Of a DNA stretch of 64,000 nucleotides, positions 27,785 through 36,329 are shown piece after piece. Position 1 is the stretch's first letter. Each line of letters begins with the position of its first letter. A program made the translations under genes and the position numbers. Under the pieces are notes generated by a model, which saw nothing but the letters and a program-made list of their open reading frames with translations, had not been told where the DNA came from and made no database searches. Source of the stretch: Phenylobacterium sp. SCN 70-31 (GTDB taxonomy: Bacteria > Pseudomonadota > Alphaproteobacteria > Caulobacterales > Caulobacteraceae). Where the stretch lies: NCBI RefSeq assembly GCF_001724605.1, contig NZ_MEEX01000016.1, positions 24,953-88,952 on the forward strand, given 5' to 3'.

Positions 27785-28387
27785 CTAGGCCGTCACAGCC
27801 ACCCGCCGCCGCTGGCGCAGCATGGCGCCGGCGGCGCCGAAGCCCACGATCATCAGAGCCCAGGCGCCAGGCTCTGGCGCCGCCGCCATGACCGAAGGGG
27901 TCAGTTCCAGGCGCCAGCCCCCGTAGACGCCGGAGACGCCGCCCGACGTGTCGGCGGCCTTAAGGGTCCAGGTCCCGGCCGAGTTCAGGCCGTTGAACGC
28001 GCCGAGCGCCTGGAAGGGCCGATAAACCGCGATGTCGACCAGCGGGAAGCTGGTGATGGCGGTGGCCGCGGCGTCGTCGAAGGTGAGCGTGTCACGCAGA
28101 TAGCTGTTGAAGCCATGGTTCCGGAAGAGCTGGACCACCACGTCGCCCTTCGAGAGGAAGAACTGCACATCGCCCGAGAAGTTGTGCGACAGCCCGTCGA
28201 TGCTGAGGTTGACGTCGTCGATCAGGAACGAGTCCGCGATCTCGATGGTGGAGAGCGTGAAGCTGTTGTCGGGAATCAGCGCGCCGGCGCCGCTGTAAGT
28301 CACGGTCGTTGCGGCGGCGGCCGGGCTGGCGAGGATCGCGGCGACGGCAAGCGGGGCGGCCACGAAGGGCGACAGGAAACGGATCAT
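27785..28387 (-). CDS. PEP-CTERM protein with a proprotein-convertase P-domain-like fold
   Basis: This 200-residue exported protein has a signal peptide (1-26: FLSPFVAAPLAVAAILASPAAA). It then has one ~145-residue beta domain that reads like a P/homoB domain: IPDNSFTLSTIEIADSFLIDDVNLSIDG, FSGDVQFFLSKGDVVVQLF, and GLNSAGTWTLKAADTSGGVSGVYGGWRLEL. The end, PEPGAWALMIVGFGAAGA plus an Arg-rich tail, is a PEP-CTERM sorting signal that exosortase/EpsH systems process. No protease domain accompanies the P-domain. The start 28387 was chosen because it begins the signal peptide. Confidence 0.85.
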   Translation of the reverse strand: MIRFLSPFVAAPLAVAAILASPAAAATTVTYSGAGALIPDNSFTLSTIEIADSFLIDDVNLSIDGLSHNFSGDVQFFLSKGDVVVQLFRNHGFNSYLRDTLTFDDAAATAITSFPLVDIAVYRPFQALGAFNGLNSAGTWTLKAADTSGGVSGVYGGWRLELTPSVMAAAPEPGAWALMIVGFGAAGAMLRQRRRVAVTA

Positions 28388-28413
28388 TCTCGGATAACTC
28401 CAATGAGGTGGGT

Positions 28414-28929
28414 TCAGCAGCCCTTCTGGGCGTGCAGGTCGGTGAGGCGGGTGAGGCGTTGGCTCTCGACGCTGGCGTCGACGGCCTGGCCGGTGGGCGC
28501 GGGCGACGCGTCGTAGCCGCCGAAGCCGGGGGCGCCGAAGCCGGGCGCGCCGGCCATCATCTGCTGTTACATGGCCTGGGCCTGGACCTGGGCCTGAAGC
28601 GAACCCAGCGCCTGCTGGGCGATGTAGCCGCTCTGGCCCCCTCCCCCCAGGCCGCCCAGACCTCCGGGGCCGCCGCCCTTGCCCAGCACACCGCTGCTGC
28701 TGGCGATCTGAAGCGCCGTGCTGGCGAAGCCCAGCAGCTTGCGGCCGGACTCGGCGCGCTTCGCGGCCTTGGCCTTGGCCGACGACAGCGCGTTCATCTC
28801 GTCCGCGAGCGCCTGGCAGCTCATGTCGGCGTCGCCGGCGCGGACCAGCTCGACGGTGTCGGCCGAGGCCGAGGCGGTGGCGAGCAACGCCACCAGGACG
28901 CCGCACGCGAGGCGGCTGGATCGAAACAT
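28414..28929 (-). pseudogene. Secreted Gly/Gln-rich protein gene interrupted by one in-frame TAA
   Basis: The track ORF (start ATG 28929 or 28944) encodes a signal peptide (MFRSSRLACGVLVALLATASASA), a helical Ala/Lys-rich part (DEMNALSSAKAKAAKRAESGRKLLG), then a Gly-rich and Gln-rich tail ending VQAQAM at TAA 28567-28569. The same frame continues for 50 more codons to TGA 28414 with matching style: QQMMAGAPGFG, a repeated GAPGFG, then SVESQRLTRLTDLHAQKGC. A single CAA-to-TAA change (or sequencing error) would explain it. Without the stop the protein would be ~171-176 residues. The function is unknown. It sits between a PEP-CTERM gene and a LytS-type kinase. Confidence 0.65.
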
Positions 28930-29175
28930 CTCGTGAAACTCCATGGAGCCGGTCCTGAGCCTGGAAACATCTTCCTCGGGGCGGACCCGGCCGTTCGATG
29001 GCCGCGGCTTCTGGCGACGCCCAGGGCGCCTGTCAGGTCGAATGCGCCGGACATGGCCAAGCCTGCGGTGGGCATGCCGGCTTTGCGCCGAACACCGCCC
29101 TGGATGCGGTGGAGACGGAGGCGCAGGCGCCGATCTGCGTCTATGGTCCCGCCGACCTCGCTTCCCGGGAACGCC

Positions 29176-30309
29176 ATGAGCTTCGGCTGGACATCACTGT
29201 CGGATCGCACGCGGACCGCGCTCAGGGCCGCGATGGTGCTGTGGACGCTGGGCTACGCGCTGGTGATCGCCGTGATCACCATCTTCGGCGCCCGGACGGC
29301 GACCGTCGATCTGGCCATCAGCGCCGGCCTGTGGTGCGTCGCCGTGGCGCAGGCCGTGGCGCTCTACGCCCTGTGGCGGCGGATGGAGCGGCGCCCACCT
29401 GTGGGACGCTGGATCGCCATGCTGGGCGCTTGCCTCGCCGCGGCGGCGCTGCAGACCGCCATCGACATCAGCATCTACTATGCCCTCGCCCAGACGGTTC
29501 TGCCCGAGTGGTCGGACTGGGCGACGATGGAATCCGGACGGGTGGGCGGCGTCTGGATTCTCTACTCCTGGACCTTCCTCCTGAACCTCTCGCTCTATTG
29601 GGCGCTCAGCCTCAGCGAGCAGGCGCGCGAACAGGGCCGCCGGGCCGCCGAGGCCGAGGCGGCCGCCGAGCGGGCGGAACTCACGGCCCAGCGGGCGCAG
29701 CTCGCGGCGCTGCGCCTGCAACTGAACCCGCACTTCCTGTTCAACACCCTGAACGCGATCTCGACGCTGGTGATGGAACGTGACGTCTCCCGGGCGGATC
29801 AGATGATCGAGCGTCTGTCGGACTTCCTGCGCGCCTCGCTGTCGATGGACCCGGCCGCGACGATCCCACTGGGCGAGGAGATGGACATCGCCCAGGCCTA
29901 TCTGGAGATCGAGGCCGTGCGCTTCGAAGGCCGCCTGGCGGTGGAGTTGGACTGTCCCGAGGCGCTACGGACGGCGCAGGTTCCCGGCTTCATGTTGCAG
30001 CCGCTCGTGGAGAACGCGATCAAGTACGCCGTGGCCCCGTCCCTGCGGCCCGTGACCGTCCGCGTGTCGGCGGCGTCGGACGGCGAGACGTTGATCCTGC
30101 GGGTGGCCGACGACGGCGATCCCGTCGACCCGGCCATGATCCTGGCCGGGGCTGGCGTGGGCCTGGCCAATACCCGGGCGCGCTTGAAGAACCTGTTCGA
30201 CGAACGTGGAACGCTCTCCGCCGGCCCGCGCGACGGCGGCTATCTGGCGGAGATTCGCATGCCCCTGGTCCCGCGCCCGTCCGGCGCCCGCAGCGGAGTG
30301 GCGGCATGA
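29176..30309 (+). CDS. LytS/YehU-type sensor histidine kinase
   Basis: This 377-residue inner-membrane kinase has four membrane helices (residues ~18-125: TALRAAMVLWTLGYALVIAVI, the next helix, then AMLGACLAAAALQTAI and WILYSWTFLLNLSLYWAL). A coiled coil follows (EQAREQGRRAAEAEAAAERAEL), then the HisK phosphoacceptor segment LNPHFLFNTLNAIST and a HATPase domain with NAIKYAV and GVGLANTRARLKNLF. ATG 29176 precedes the first helix; the ORF-track extension is antisense to the upstream genes. It overlaps the LytTR regulator by 4 bp, so they are a two-component pair. Confidence 0.92.
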   Translation: MSFGWTSLSDRTRTALRAAMVLWTLGYALVIAVITIFGARTATVDLAISAGLWCVAVAQAVALYALWRRMERRPPVGRWIAMLGACLAAAALQTAIDISIYYALAQTVLPEWSDWATMESGRVGGVWILYSWTFLLNLSLYWALSLSEQAREQGRRAAEAEAAAERAELTAQRAQLAALRLQLNPHFLFNTLNAISTLVMERDVSRADQMIERLSDFLRASLSMDPAATIPLGEEMDIAQAYLEIEAVRFEGRLAVELDCPEALRTAQVPGFMLQPLVENAIKYAVAPSLRPVTVRVSAASDGETLILRVADDGDPVDPAMILAGAGVGLANTRARLKNLFDERGTLSAGPRDGGYLAEIRMPLVPRPSGARSGVAA

Positions 30310-31088
30310 CGTTGCGGGTGGTCCTGGTGGACGACGAGCCGATCGCGCTGCGCCGGCTGGCCCTGGCGTTGCAGGACGTGGCGGGCGTCGAGGTGGTGGG
30401 CTCGGCGGGCGATGGCCTCTCAGCCGAGGCCCTGATCGCCGAAAAGAGCCCGGACGTGGTGATCCTGGACATCCAGATGCCGGGTCGGACGGGCCTGAGT
30501 CTCGCCGCCGCGCTGCCGGCCGAGAGTCGCCCCGAGGTGATCTTCGTCACCGCCTTCGAACACTACGCCCCCGACGCCTTCGACGTGGAGGCCGCCGACT
30601 ACGTCCTGAAGCCCGTCCGCATCGACCGGCTGAGGCAGGCGATCGAGCGGGTGCGGCGGCGCCTGGCGCTGCGCGAAGCCGAGGCCAGCGTGGCCACTCT
30701 GACCGCCGAGATGGAGGCCCTGCATCGCCAGCGCCAGGGCGACGCCGACGACGGTCTGCCCAACGCCGTCTGGGCGCCGGCCAAGGGCGGCGACGTCCGG
30801 GTGACCGCCGCCTCCATCGTCTGGATCGAGGCGGCCGGGGACTATGTGATCCTGCACACGGCCCATCGCAGCCACATGCTGCGCGCCACTCTCACCGAAC
30901 TGGAGAAGGTGTTCAGCCCCACCCTGATCCGGCGCGTCCACCGCTCGGCGATGGTGAACATGACCCTTGTCGAAGGCGTGAAGCGTCCGGGCCGCGGGGC
31001 GCTGACCCTGGTGCTGGAGGCCAAGACCGAGGTGCCGGTGGGCCCCAACTACACGCAGGCGGTCGCGACCGCGCTCAGGATCGAATGA
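30306..31088 (+). CDS. LytTR-family response regulator
   Basis: This 260-residue partner of the preceding kinase has a receiver domain (residues 1-118) with the acidic pocket VLVDDEP, phospho-acceptor Asp55 (VVILDIQMPG), FVTAFE and Lys in DYVLKPV. A C-terminal LytTR DNA-binding domain (~155-260) contains IVWIEAAGDYVILHT and LIRRVHRSAMVNMTLVEGVKR. LytTR proteins bind direct repeats upstream of surface, extracellular or virulence-related genes in other bacteria. The two flanking PEP-CTERM genes and the broken secreted-protein gene are candidate targets. Confidence 0.93.
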   Translation: MTLRVVLVDDEPIALRRLALALQDVAGVEVVGSAGDGLSAEALIAEKSPDVVILDIQMPGRTGLSLAAALPAESRPEVIFVTAFEHYAPDAFDVEAADYVLKPVRIDRLRQAIERVRRRLALREAEASVATLTAEMEALHRQRQGDADDGLPNAVWAPAKGGDVRVTAASIVWIEAAGDYVILHTAHRSHMLRATLTELEKVFSPTLIRRVHRSAMVNMTLVEGVKRPGRGALTLVLEAKTEVPVGPNYTQAVATALRIE

Positions 31089-31190
31089 GAGAGCGGGCCG
31101 GGCTCAGCGTGGAGGCGAGCCCGGCCTTTCGTCCCGCGTCCGGTGGCGGCCGGCGTCTCCACGGGGGAGTCGCCGGCGCCCGACGCGGAC

Positions 31191-31886
31191 TTAGGCGGAG
31201 ACCCGCGCGCCGATCCTGCGGCCGCGGATGGCGGCTCCGGCCATTCCGAAACCAAGGATCATGACGGCCCAGGTGGACGGTTCGGGAATGCCGCCCGTGA
31301 TCGGCGTCGACACGTCGGCCGTGAAGCCGATGTTCTGGAAATCCACTTCCCGGTTGGAGCCGGTCAGGAAGGCCGTGACGTATCGGACGTTGAGCGGCGC
31401 AGCCAGCGCAATGTCCTCGGCCTTGATGCCGCCCGGACTTCCCAGGGCCGGGTTCACCGACAGCGATCCCACCAGGGCGTTGGCGCCGTTGTAGAACGTG
31501 AAGAGGATATTATCGACGTCGTAGCCTTCGGCCGTGTAGTTCCAGAAGTGGAGTGTCGAGATGTCGTACTCTTGCTGGAAGTCGAACAGCAGTTCGAGCC
31601 CACCGCCCACCGCGTCGGCGGTGAACCAGATGTGGGTGTTCTGGTCGTGAAACTCCTCGGCGTCGGCCGACGGCGCGTCGATGACCTTCTCGATGGTGAG
31701 GCCGGGACTGTTGGTAAAGGTGTTGTTGAAGGTGCCCGGCGACGTGCCCGGACCGACCGCGACCGTGATCAGATCCTTGTTCAGGTAGATGGCGGACATC
31801 GCCGGAGCGCCGAACGACAACGAAGCTGCGGCGACGAGACCGCCCAGAGCCAGGACACGCGAGGGGAGCATTATTCCCATCCTCAT
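31191..31886 (-). CDS. PEP-CTERM sorting-domain protein
   Basis: This 231-residue exported protein begins with a signal peptide (~1-31, MLPSRVLALGGLVAAASLSFGAPAMSA). A single beta-rich domain (residues ~32-200, with DVDNILFTFYNGANALVGSLSVNP and NREVDFQNIGFTADV) looks like a carbohydrate-binding-module-like jelly roll, but I cannot assign it. The C-terminus PEPSTWAVMILGFGMAGAAI followed by RGRR is the PEP-CTERM signal. It converges with the LytTR gene and mirrors the other PEP-CTERM gene on the far side of the two-component pair. Confidence 0.85.
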   Translation of the reverse strand: MRMGIMLPSRVLALGGLVAAASLSFGAPAMSAIYLNKDLITVAVGPGTSPGTFNNTFTNSPGLTIEKVIDAPSADAEEFHDQNTHIWFTADAVGGGLELLFDFQQEYDISTLHFWNYTAEGYDVDNILFTFYNGANALVGSLSVNPALGSPGGIKAEDIALAAPLNVRYVTAFLTGSNREVDFQNIGFTADVSTPITGGIPEPSTWAVMILGFGMAGAAIRGRRIGARVSA

Positions 31887-31905
31887 AGATTTGCGTGTCG
31901 ACCAG

Positions 31906-31935
31906 ACGTTAAGCCGCGTGATGGCTCGGGGTCAA
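31906..31935 (-). promoter_or_regulatory. Candidate promoter of the PEP-CTERM gene
   Basis: Read on the minus strand, TTGACC (31935-31930) and TAACGT (31911-31906) are separated by 18 bp (17 bp if the -10 is TTAACG), about 20 bp upstream of the start codon. It lies in an AT-richer 203-bp gap after hrpB. Confidence 0.35.
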
Positions 31936-32089
31936 GACTTGTAGAAGCGCGCTGCAAACCGATCTTCGTCAGTAGAGTTGTATAATACGCCTCGCAGGCG
32001 AGTACAGAAGTGCTTCGGAAACCGCGCGCTGGATTGACCAGTCCCCCCGGAGCCGCACGACATGCCGCCAAAGGGCGACCCGCCTGCTG

Positions 32090-34531
32090 TCACGTCCCTC
32101 GCGGCTTGGCCCGTGTCGTCGGTTGCGCCGTCGCCGGGTCCTCGGGCCAGACATGTCTGGGATAGCGGCCGCGCATCTCGGTGCGGACGTCCTTCCAGGA
32201 CCCCTTCCAGAAGCCCGGCAGGTCCTTCGTCGTCTGGATCGGCCGATGCGCGGGCGAGAGCAGCGCCAGTGTGAGCGGCGCGCCCGCCACCGTGGGATGC
32301 TGCGTCAGGCCGTACACTTCCTGCACGCGAACCTCGACGCGCGGCCCGCCCTCCGCGGCGTAGTCGACGGCGAAGCTGGCCCCGGTGGGCGCCGTCCAGC
32401 GCGCCGGCGCCTCGGCCTCGAGGCGTCGCTGCCGATCCCACGGGACGAGCGTCCGCAAGGCGCCCTCCAGAACCTCGGGCCTGAGGTCGGCCAGGCGGCG
32501 CACGTCCGCCAGGACGGGCGTCAGCCACTCCTCCAACCGGGCCAGCAGCGCCATGTCGGAAAGGTCAGGCCAGGCCGGATCGTGGGCGTGGAGGAAGGCC
32601 GCCCGCTCGCGCAGGCCCCTCGCCGCCGCGCCCCAGGGCAGGATGTCCAGACCCTCACGCGCCACCCGCGCGGCCAGGGCGCGGGCGACGAGCGCCGGGT
32701 CCGGGTTGTCGTCCACCGTCTCGCGCACCGTCAGGCGGTCCAGCCGCGTGATCCGCTTGGTGCGCAGGCGTCCGCCGCCGCTCTCCTCCAGGCGATCCTC
32801 GGTCTCGAACTGGTCGGCGAAGGCCTGAAGGTCGTCGAGATCCAGGGGCGCGGCCAACAGGATTCGATCGCGGCGATCGCCGCCGCCCAGTTCACCCACC
32901 GCAAGCCACGGCTCACGCGCCAGGGCGTCGGTGGGCTCGACGAAGGCCCCGCGCCCGCTGGCGAGCTGGAACTCACCCTGTCCGCCCCGCGCCCTGGCCA
33001 CCCGTTCGGGAAAGGCGAACGCCAGCAACAGGCCATCCGGCAGCGGCTCGCCGTCGTCTCGCCCCTGCCGCGGCCTGGGCGCGAGGCCAGCCCAGCGGTC
33101 GGCCAGGGCGCGGGCGTCCCGGGCGCGCGGGCTGCGGTCGCGCTCCAGCATGTCCAGCCGATGGCGCACATCGACGTCGCGCCCGCCCAGGCCGCGTTCA
33201 GCCAGCAGGGCCGCGATGCGCGCCGCACGGCGCGCCTGCCCCGTCGCCGCGGCCTTCAGAACCATGTGAGCCAGGCGCGGCGACAGGGGGATGTCGGCCA
33301 GGGCGCGCCCGTGCTCGGTCAGCACCCCGTCGCCGTCCAGGGCTTCCAGCCGCCCCAGCAGCGCGCGGGCCTCGGCGAAGGCGGCGGCGGGGGGCGGGTC
33401 GAGAAAGGCCAGCCCCTCCGCGCCCCGGGCGCCCCAGCGGGCCAGATCCAGCGCCAGGCCCGACAGGTCCGCCTCGCGGATCTCAGGGTCCGCGAAGGCC
33501 GGAAGCGCGCGCGTCTCGGCTTCGTCCCAAAGGCGGTAGCAGACGCCGGACTCCGTGCGGCCCGCCCGGCCCCGGCGCTGATCCGCGGCGGCGCGGCTGA
33601 CCCGTACGGTGGCCAGGCGGCTCAGGCCGCTGGCGGGATCGTAGCGCGGAACCCGCGCCAGGCCGCAGTCCACGACCACCCGCACGCCCTGGATGGTCAG
33701 GCTGGTCTCGGCGATGGCGGTGGCCAGCACCACCTTGCGAACGCCGTCGGGCGCCGGCCGGATGGCGCGATCCTGGTCCTTCGGATCGAGAGCGCCGTAG
33801 AGGGGCGCGATCTCAACACCCGGCCGCCGCCGCTCGGACAGCCGCTCGGCCACACGCCGGATTTCCCCTTGTCCTGGCAGGAAGACGAGCAGGCTGCCAC
33901 CCTCTTCGGCGAGCGCGCGCTCGACCACCCGGACGATCTGATCCTCGATCCGAGCCGCCGGATCGCGACCGACATGCCGGGTCTCGACCGGAAACATCCG
34001 GCCCAGGCTCTCCACCACCGGCGCGCCGTCCAGCAGGCGGGCGACGGCCGCGCCGTCCAGCGTCGCCGACATCACCAGCAGCCGCAGGTCGTCGCGCAGC
34101 AACCCCTGGGTATCGCGCGCCAGGGCCAGCCCCAGGTCGGCGTCCAGGCTCCGTTCGTGGAACTCGTCGAAGATCACGCACGCCACGCCCGCCAGTTCGG
34201 GATCGCCCAGGATCATCCGGGTGAAGACGCCCTCGGTGACCACCTCGATCCGCGTGCGGGCCGATATGCGCGACTGCATCCGCACCCGATAGCCGACCGT
34301 CTCGCCCACCGCCTCGCCCAGAGTCGCGGCCATGCGCTCGGCGGCGGCGCGGGCGGCGAGCCGACGCGGCTCGAGCATGATGATCCGCCCCGACCCGATC
34401 CAAGGCTCGGCCAGGAGCTCCAGAGGAACCACGGTGGTCTTGCCGGCGCCCGGCGGAGCGACGAGCACGGCGGCTGCGCCTTCGCGCAACGCCGCCTTCA
34501 ACGCGGGCAGGGCCTCGTGGACGGGAAGCAT
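32090..34531 (-). CDS. hrpB: ATP-dependent RNA helicase HrpB
   Basis: This 813-residue DEAH/RHA-type helicase has Walker A APPGAGKTTVVPLEL (~residue 25), DEFHERSLDADLGLAL (DExH), the SAT motif MSATLDGAAV and a RecA2 domain with QRRGRAGRTESGVCYRLW. A winged-helix/HA2 part follows, then the HrpB-specific C-terminal domain ending LALLSPAHRPIQTTKDLPGFW. The start ATG 34531 (MLPVHEALPALKAAL) is the family's usual N-terminus; the extra 26 residues to 34609 are low-complexity. HrpB is non-essential in most bacteria, and its RNA target is unclear. Confidence 0.94.
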   Translation of the reverse strand: MLPVHEALPALKAALREGAAAVLVAPPGAGKTTVVPLELLAEPWIGSGRIIMLEPRRLAARAAAERMAATLGEAVGETVGYRVRMQSRISARTRIEVVTEGVFTRMILGDPELAGVACVIFDEFHERSLDADLGLALARDTQGLLRDDLRLLVMSATLDGAAVARLLDGAPVVESLGRMFPVETRHVGRDPAARIEDQIVRVVERALAEEGGSLLVFLPGQGEIRRVAERLSERRRPGVEIAPLYGALDPKDQDRAIRPAPDGVRKVVLATAIAETSLTIQGVRVVVDCGLARVPRYDPASGLSRLATVRVSRAAADQRRGRAGRTESGVCYRLWDEAETRALPAFADPEIREADLSGLALDLARWGARGAEGLAFLDPPPAAAFAEARALLGRLEALDGDGVLTEHGRALADIPLSPRLAHMVLKAAATGQARRAARIAALLAERGLGGRDVDVRHRLDMLERDRSPRARDARALADRWAGLAPRPRQGRDDGEPLPDGLLLAFAFPERVARARGGQGEFQLASGRGAFVEPTDALAREPWLAVGELGGGDRRDRILLAAPLDLDDLQAFADQFETEDRLEESGGGRLRTKRITRLDRLTVRETVDDNPDPALVARALAARVAREGLDILPWGAAARGLRERAAFLHAHDPAWPDLSDMALLARLEEWLTPVLADVRRLADLRPEVLEGALRTLVPWDRQRRLEAEAPARWTAPTGASFAVDYAAEGGPRVEVRVQEVYGLTQHPTVAGAPLTLALLSPAHRPIQTTKDLPGFWKGSWKDVRTEMRGRYPRHVWPEDPATAQPTTRAKPRGT

Positions 34532-34666
34532 TCGCCCGCCTCTACCGCGCGCCGGGGGCATATGGAAACGCCTCGGGGCCTTGGCGCTTGACCGCCCCCC
34601 CGCAAGCACGCCACCGTCGCGCCAAATTTTGCCTTGGCGGCTCGGGGGCCGCTGTTCGGAGGGACA

Positions 34667-36244
34667 ATGTGGCGTGTCAAGCCGCTCGACGCGATCCTCG
34701 CGACGGCTGAGAAGAAATCACTCACCCGCTCTCTGGGCCCCATTCAGCTCACGCTGCTGGGCGTGGGCGCCATCATCGGGACCGGCATCTTCGTCCTGAC
34801 CGCCGAGGCCGCCCAGAAGGCGGGACCCGGCATGATGATCTCGTTCATCATCGCCGGCGCGGTCTGCGCCGTGGCGGCGCTCTGCTACTCCGAGCTGGCG
34901 TCGATGGTGCCGGTGGCGGGCTCGGCCTACACCTATTCCTACGCGGTCATGGGCGAGTTCATCGCCTGGATGGTGGGCTGGGCGCTCATCCTCGAATACG
35001 CCGTCGCGGCCAGCGCGGTGTCGGTGGGATGGTCCGGCTACTTCGTGGGGCTCATGCAGAGCTGGGGGATAACCCTGCCCCACGCCCTGTCGGTCGGCCC
35101 CTATGCGGGCGGCATCGTGAACCTGCCGGCCCTGACCATCGCCCTCCTCGTGACCGGCCTGCTGATGATCGGCACCACCGAGAGCGCGCGGGTGAACGCC
35201 ATCCTGGTGGCCATCAAGGTGACGGCCCTGACGGTTTTCATCGCCCTCACCCTTCCGGTCCTGAACGGCGCGAACTTCGAACCGTTCGCCCCGAACGGCT
35301 GGTTCGGCAACGGCAACGGCACCGGCCTGGGCATCGTGGGCGCCGCCGCCTCGATCTTCTTCGCCTACGTCGGCTTCGACGCGGTCTCGACCGCGGCCGA
35401 GGAGACCAAGAACCCGCAGCGCAACGTACCTATCGGGCTGATCGGCTCGCTGGGCATCTGCACCATCTTCTACCTCCTGGTGGCGGCGGGCGCGATCGGC
35501 GCCCTGGGCTCGCAGCCCGTGATGGGCCTCGCCGGCGAGGTGCTCGAGCCCGGCACGGCGGCCCTGGCCGCCCAGTGCCAGTCGCTGACCGCGATGGGCC
35601 AGGAACCTCTGGTCTGCTCGCGCGAGGCCCTGGCGCACGTGCTCCGCGCGGTCGGCCACGAACGGATCGGCGACCTCATCGGCGTGGCGGCCTTCCTGGC
35701 GCTTCCGTCGGTGATCCTGATCATGCTGTTCGGCCAGACCCGGATCTTCTTCGTGATGAGCCGCGACGGCCTGCTGCCCAACTTCCTCTCGGCCATCCAC
35801 CCGAAGTGGAAGACGCCGCACGTGGTGACGGCGATCACCGGCGTGGCCGTGGCGATCTTCGCAGCCTTCCTGCCCGTCGGCCGGCTGGCGGACATCTCCA
35901 ACTCGGGGACGCTGTTCGCCTTCTTCATGGTGGCGCTGGCCGTCATGATCCTGCGCCGCAAGCAACCCGACCGGCACCGCCCGTTCCGCACGCCGCTGGT
36001 GTGGGTGGTGGCGCCGCTGGCGATGCTGGGGACGCTGGGACTGTACCTGAGCCTGCCGGTCCAGGCGATCCTGGTCCTCCCCGTCTGGGGCGCCATCGGC
36101 CTGGTGGTCTACTTCCTGTACGGCTACCGCAACAGCCACGTGGCCCGCGGCCTGATCGAGACCCACGAGCTGGATCCCGACGCGCCGCCCGAGCCGCTGG
36201 CGCCGATGCCCGGCGCGCCGACCCCCGGCGGCCGGGACAACTGA
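34667..36244 (+). CDS. APC-family amino-acid permease (cationic amino acid transporter, YfnA-like)
   Basis: This 525-residue protein has about 12 membrane helices; the C-terminal third adds LVVYFLYGYRNSHV before a short hydrophilic tail. The substrate-binding first helix TLLGVGAIIGTGIFVLTA and the sixth-helix region ASIFFAYVGFDAVSTAAEETKNPQR are hallmarks of the CAT subgroup. ATG 34667 is preceded by GGAGGG 4 bp upstream; the TTG at 34634 in the track is rejected. It is divergent from hrpB and followed by a strong terminator hairpin. Confidence 0.9.
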   Translation: MWRVKPLDAILATAEKKSLTRSLGPIQLTLLGVGAIIGTGIFVLTAEAAQKAGPGMMISFIIAGAVCAVAALCYSELASMVPVAGSAYTYSYAVMGEFIAWMVGWALILEYAVAASAVSVGWSGYFVGLMQSWGITLPHALSVGPYAGGIVNLPALTIALLVTGLLMIGTTESARVNAILVAIKVTALTVFIALTLPVLNGANFEPFAPNGWFGNGNGTGLGIVGAAASIFFAYVGFDAVSTAAEETKNPQRNVPIGLIGSLGICTIFYLLVAAGAIGALGSQPVMGLAGEVLEPGTAALAAQCQSLTAMGQEPLVCSREALAHVLRAVGHERIGDLIGVAAFLALPSVILIMLFGQTRIFFVMSRDGLLPNFLSAIHPKWKTPHVVTAITGVAVAIFAAFLPVGRLADISNSGTLFAFFMVALAVMILRRKQPDRHRPFRTPLVWVVAPLAMLGTLGLYLSLPVQAILVLPVWGAIGLVVYFLYGYRNSHVARGLIETHELDPDAPPEPLAPMPGAPTPGGRDN

Positions 36245-36265
36245 GCCGCCCGGACGACGACCTGC

Positions 36266-36295
36266 GAAAGGCCCGGGTTTGCGCCCGGGCCTTTC
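36266..36295 (+). terminator. Intrinsic-type terminator after the APC permease
   Basis: GAAAGGCCCGGG-tttgcg-CCCGGGCCTTTC is a perfect 12-bp stem with a 6-nt loop, 21 bp after the stop. A short CCATTTG follows rather than a full T-tract. The A/T ends of the stem (AAAGG/CCTTT) give the usual shape. Confidence 0.7.
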
Positions 36296-36329
36296 CATTT
36301 GCGCGCCGTGACCCGATCATAGGGACGCC

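Noticed and set aside
31981-31986. Perfect TATAAT on the plus strand in the hrpB/PEP-CTERM gap
   Set aside because: No -35 at the right distance and no plus-strand gene follows, so it is not called a promoter.
32123-34591. 822-codon plus-strand ORF
   Set aside because: Antisense shadow of hrpB; no domain and biased composition.
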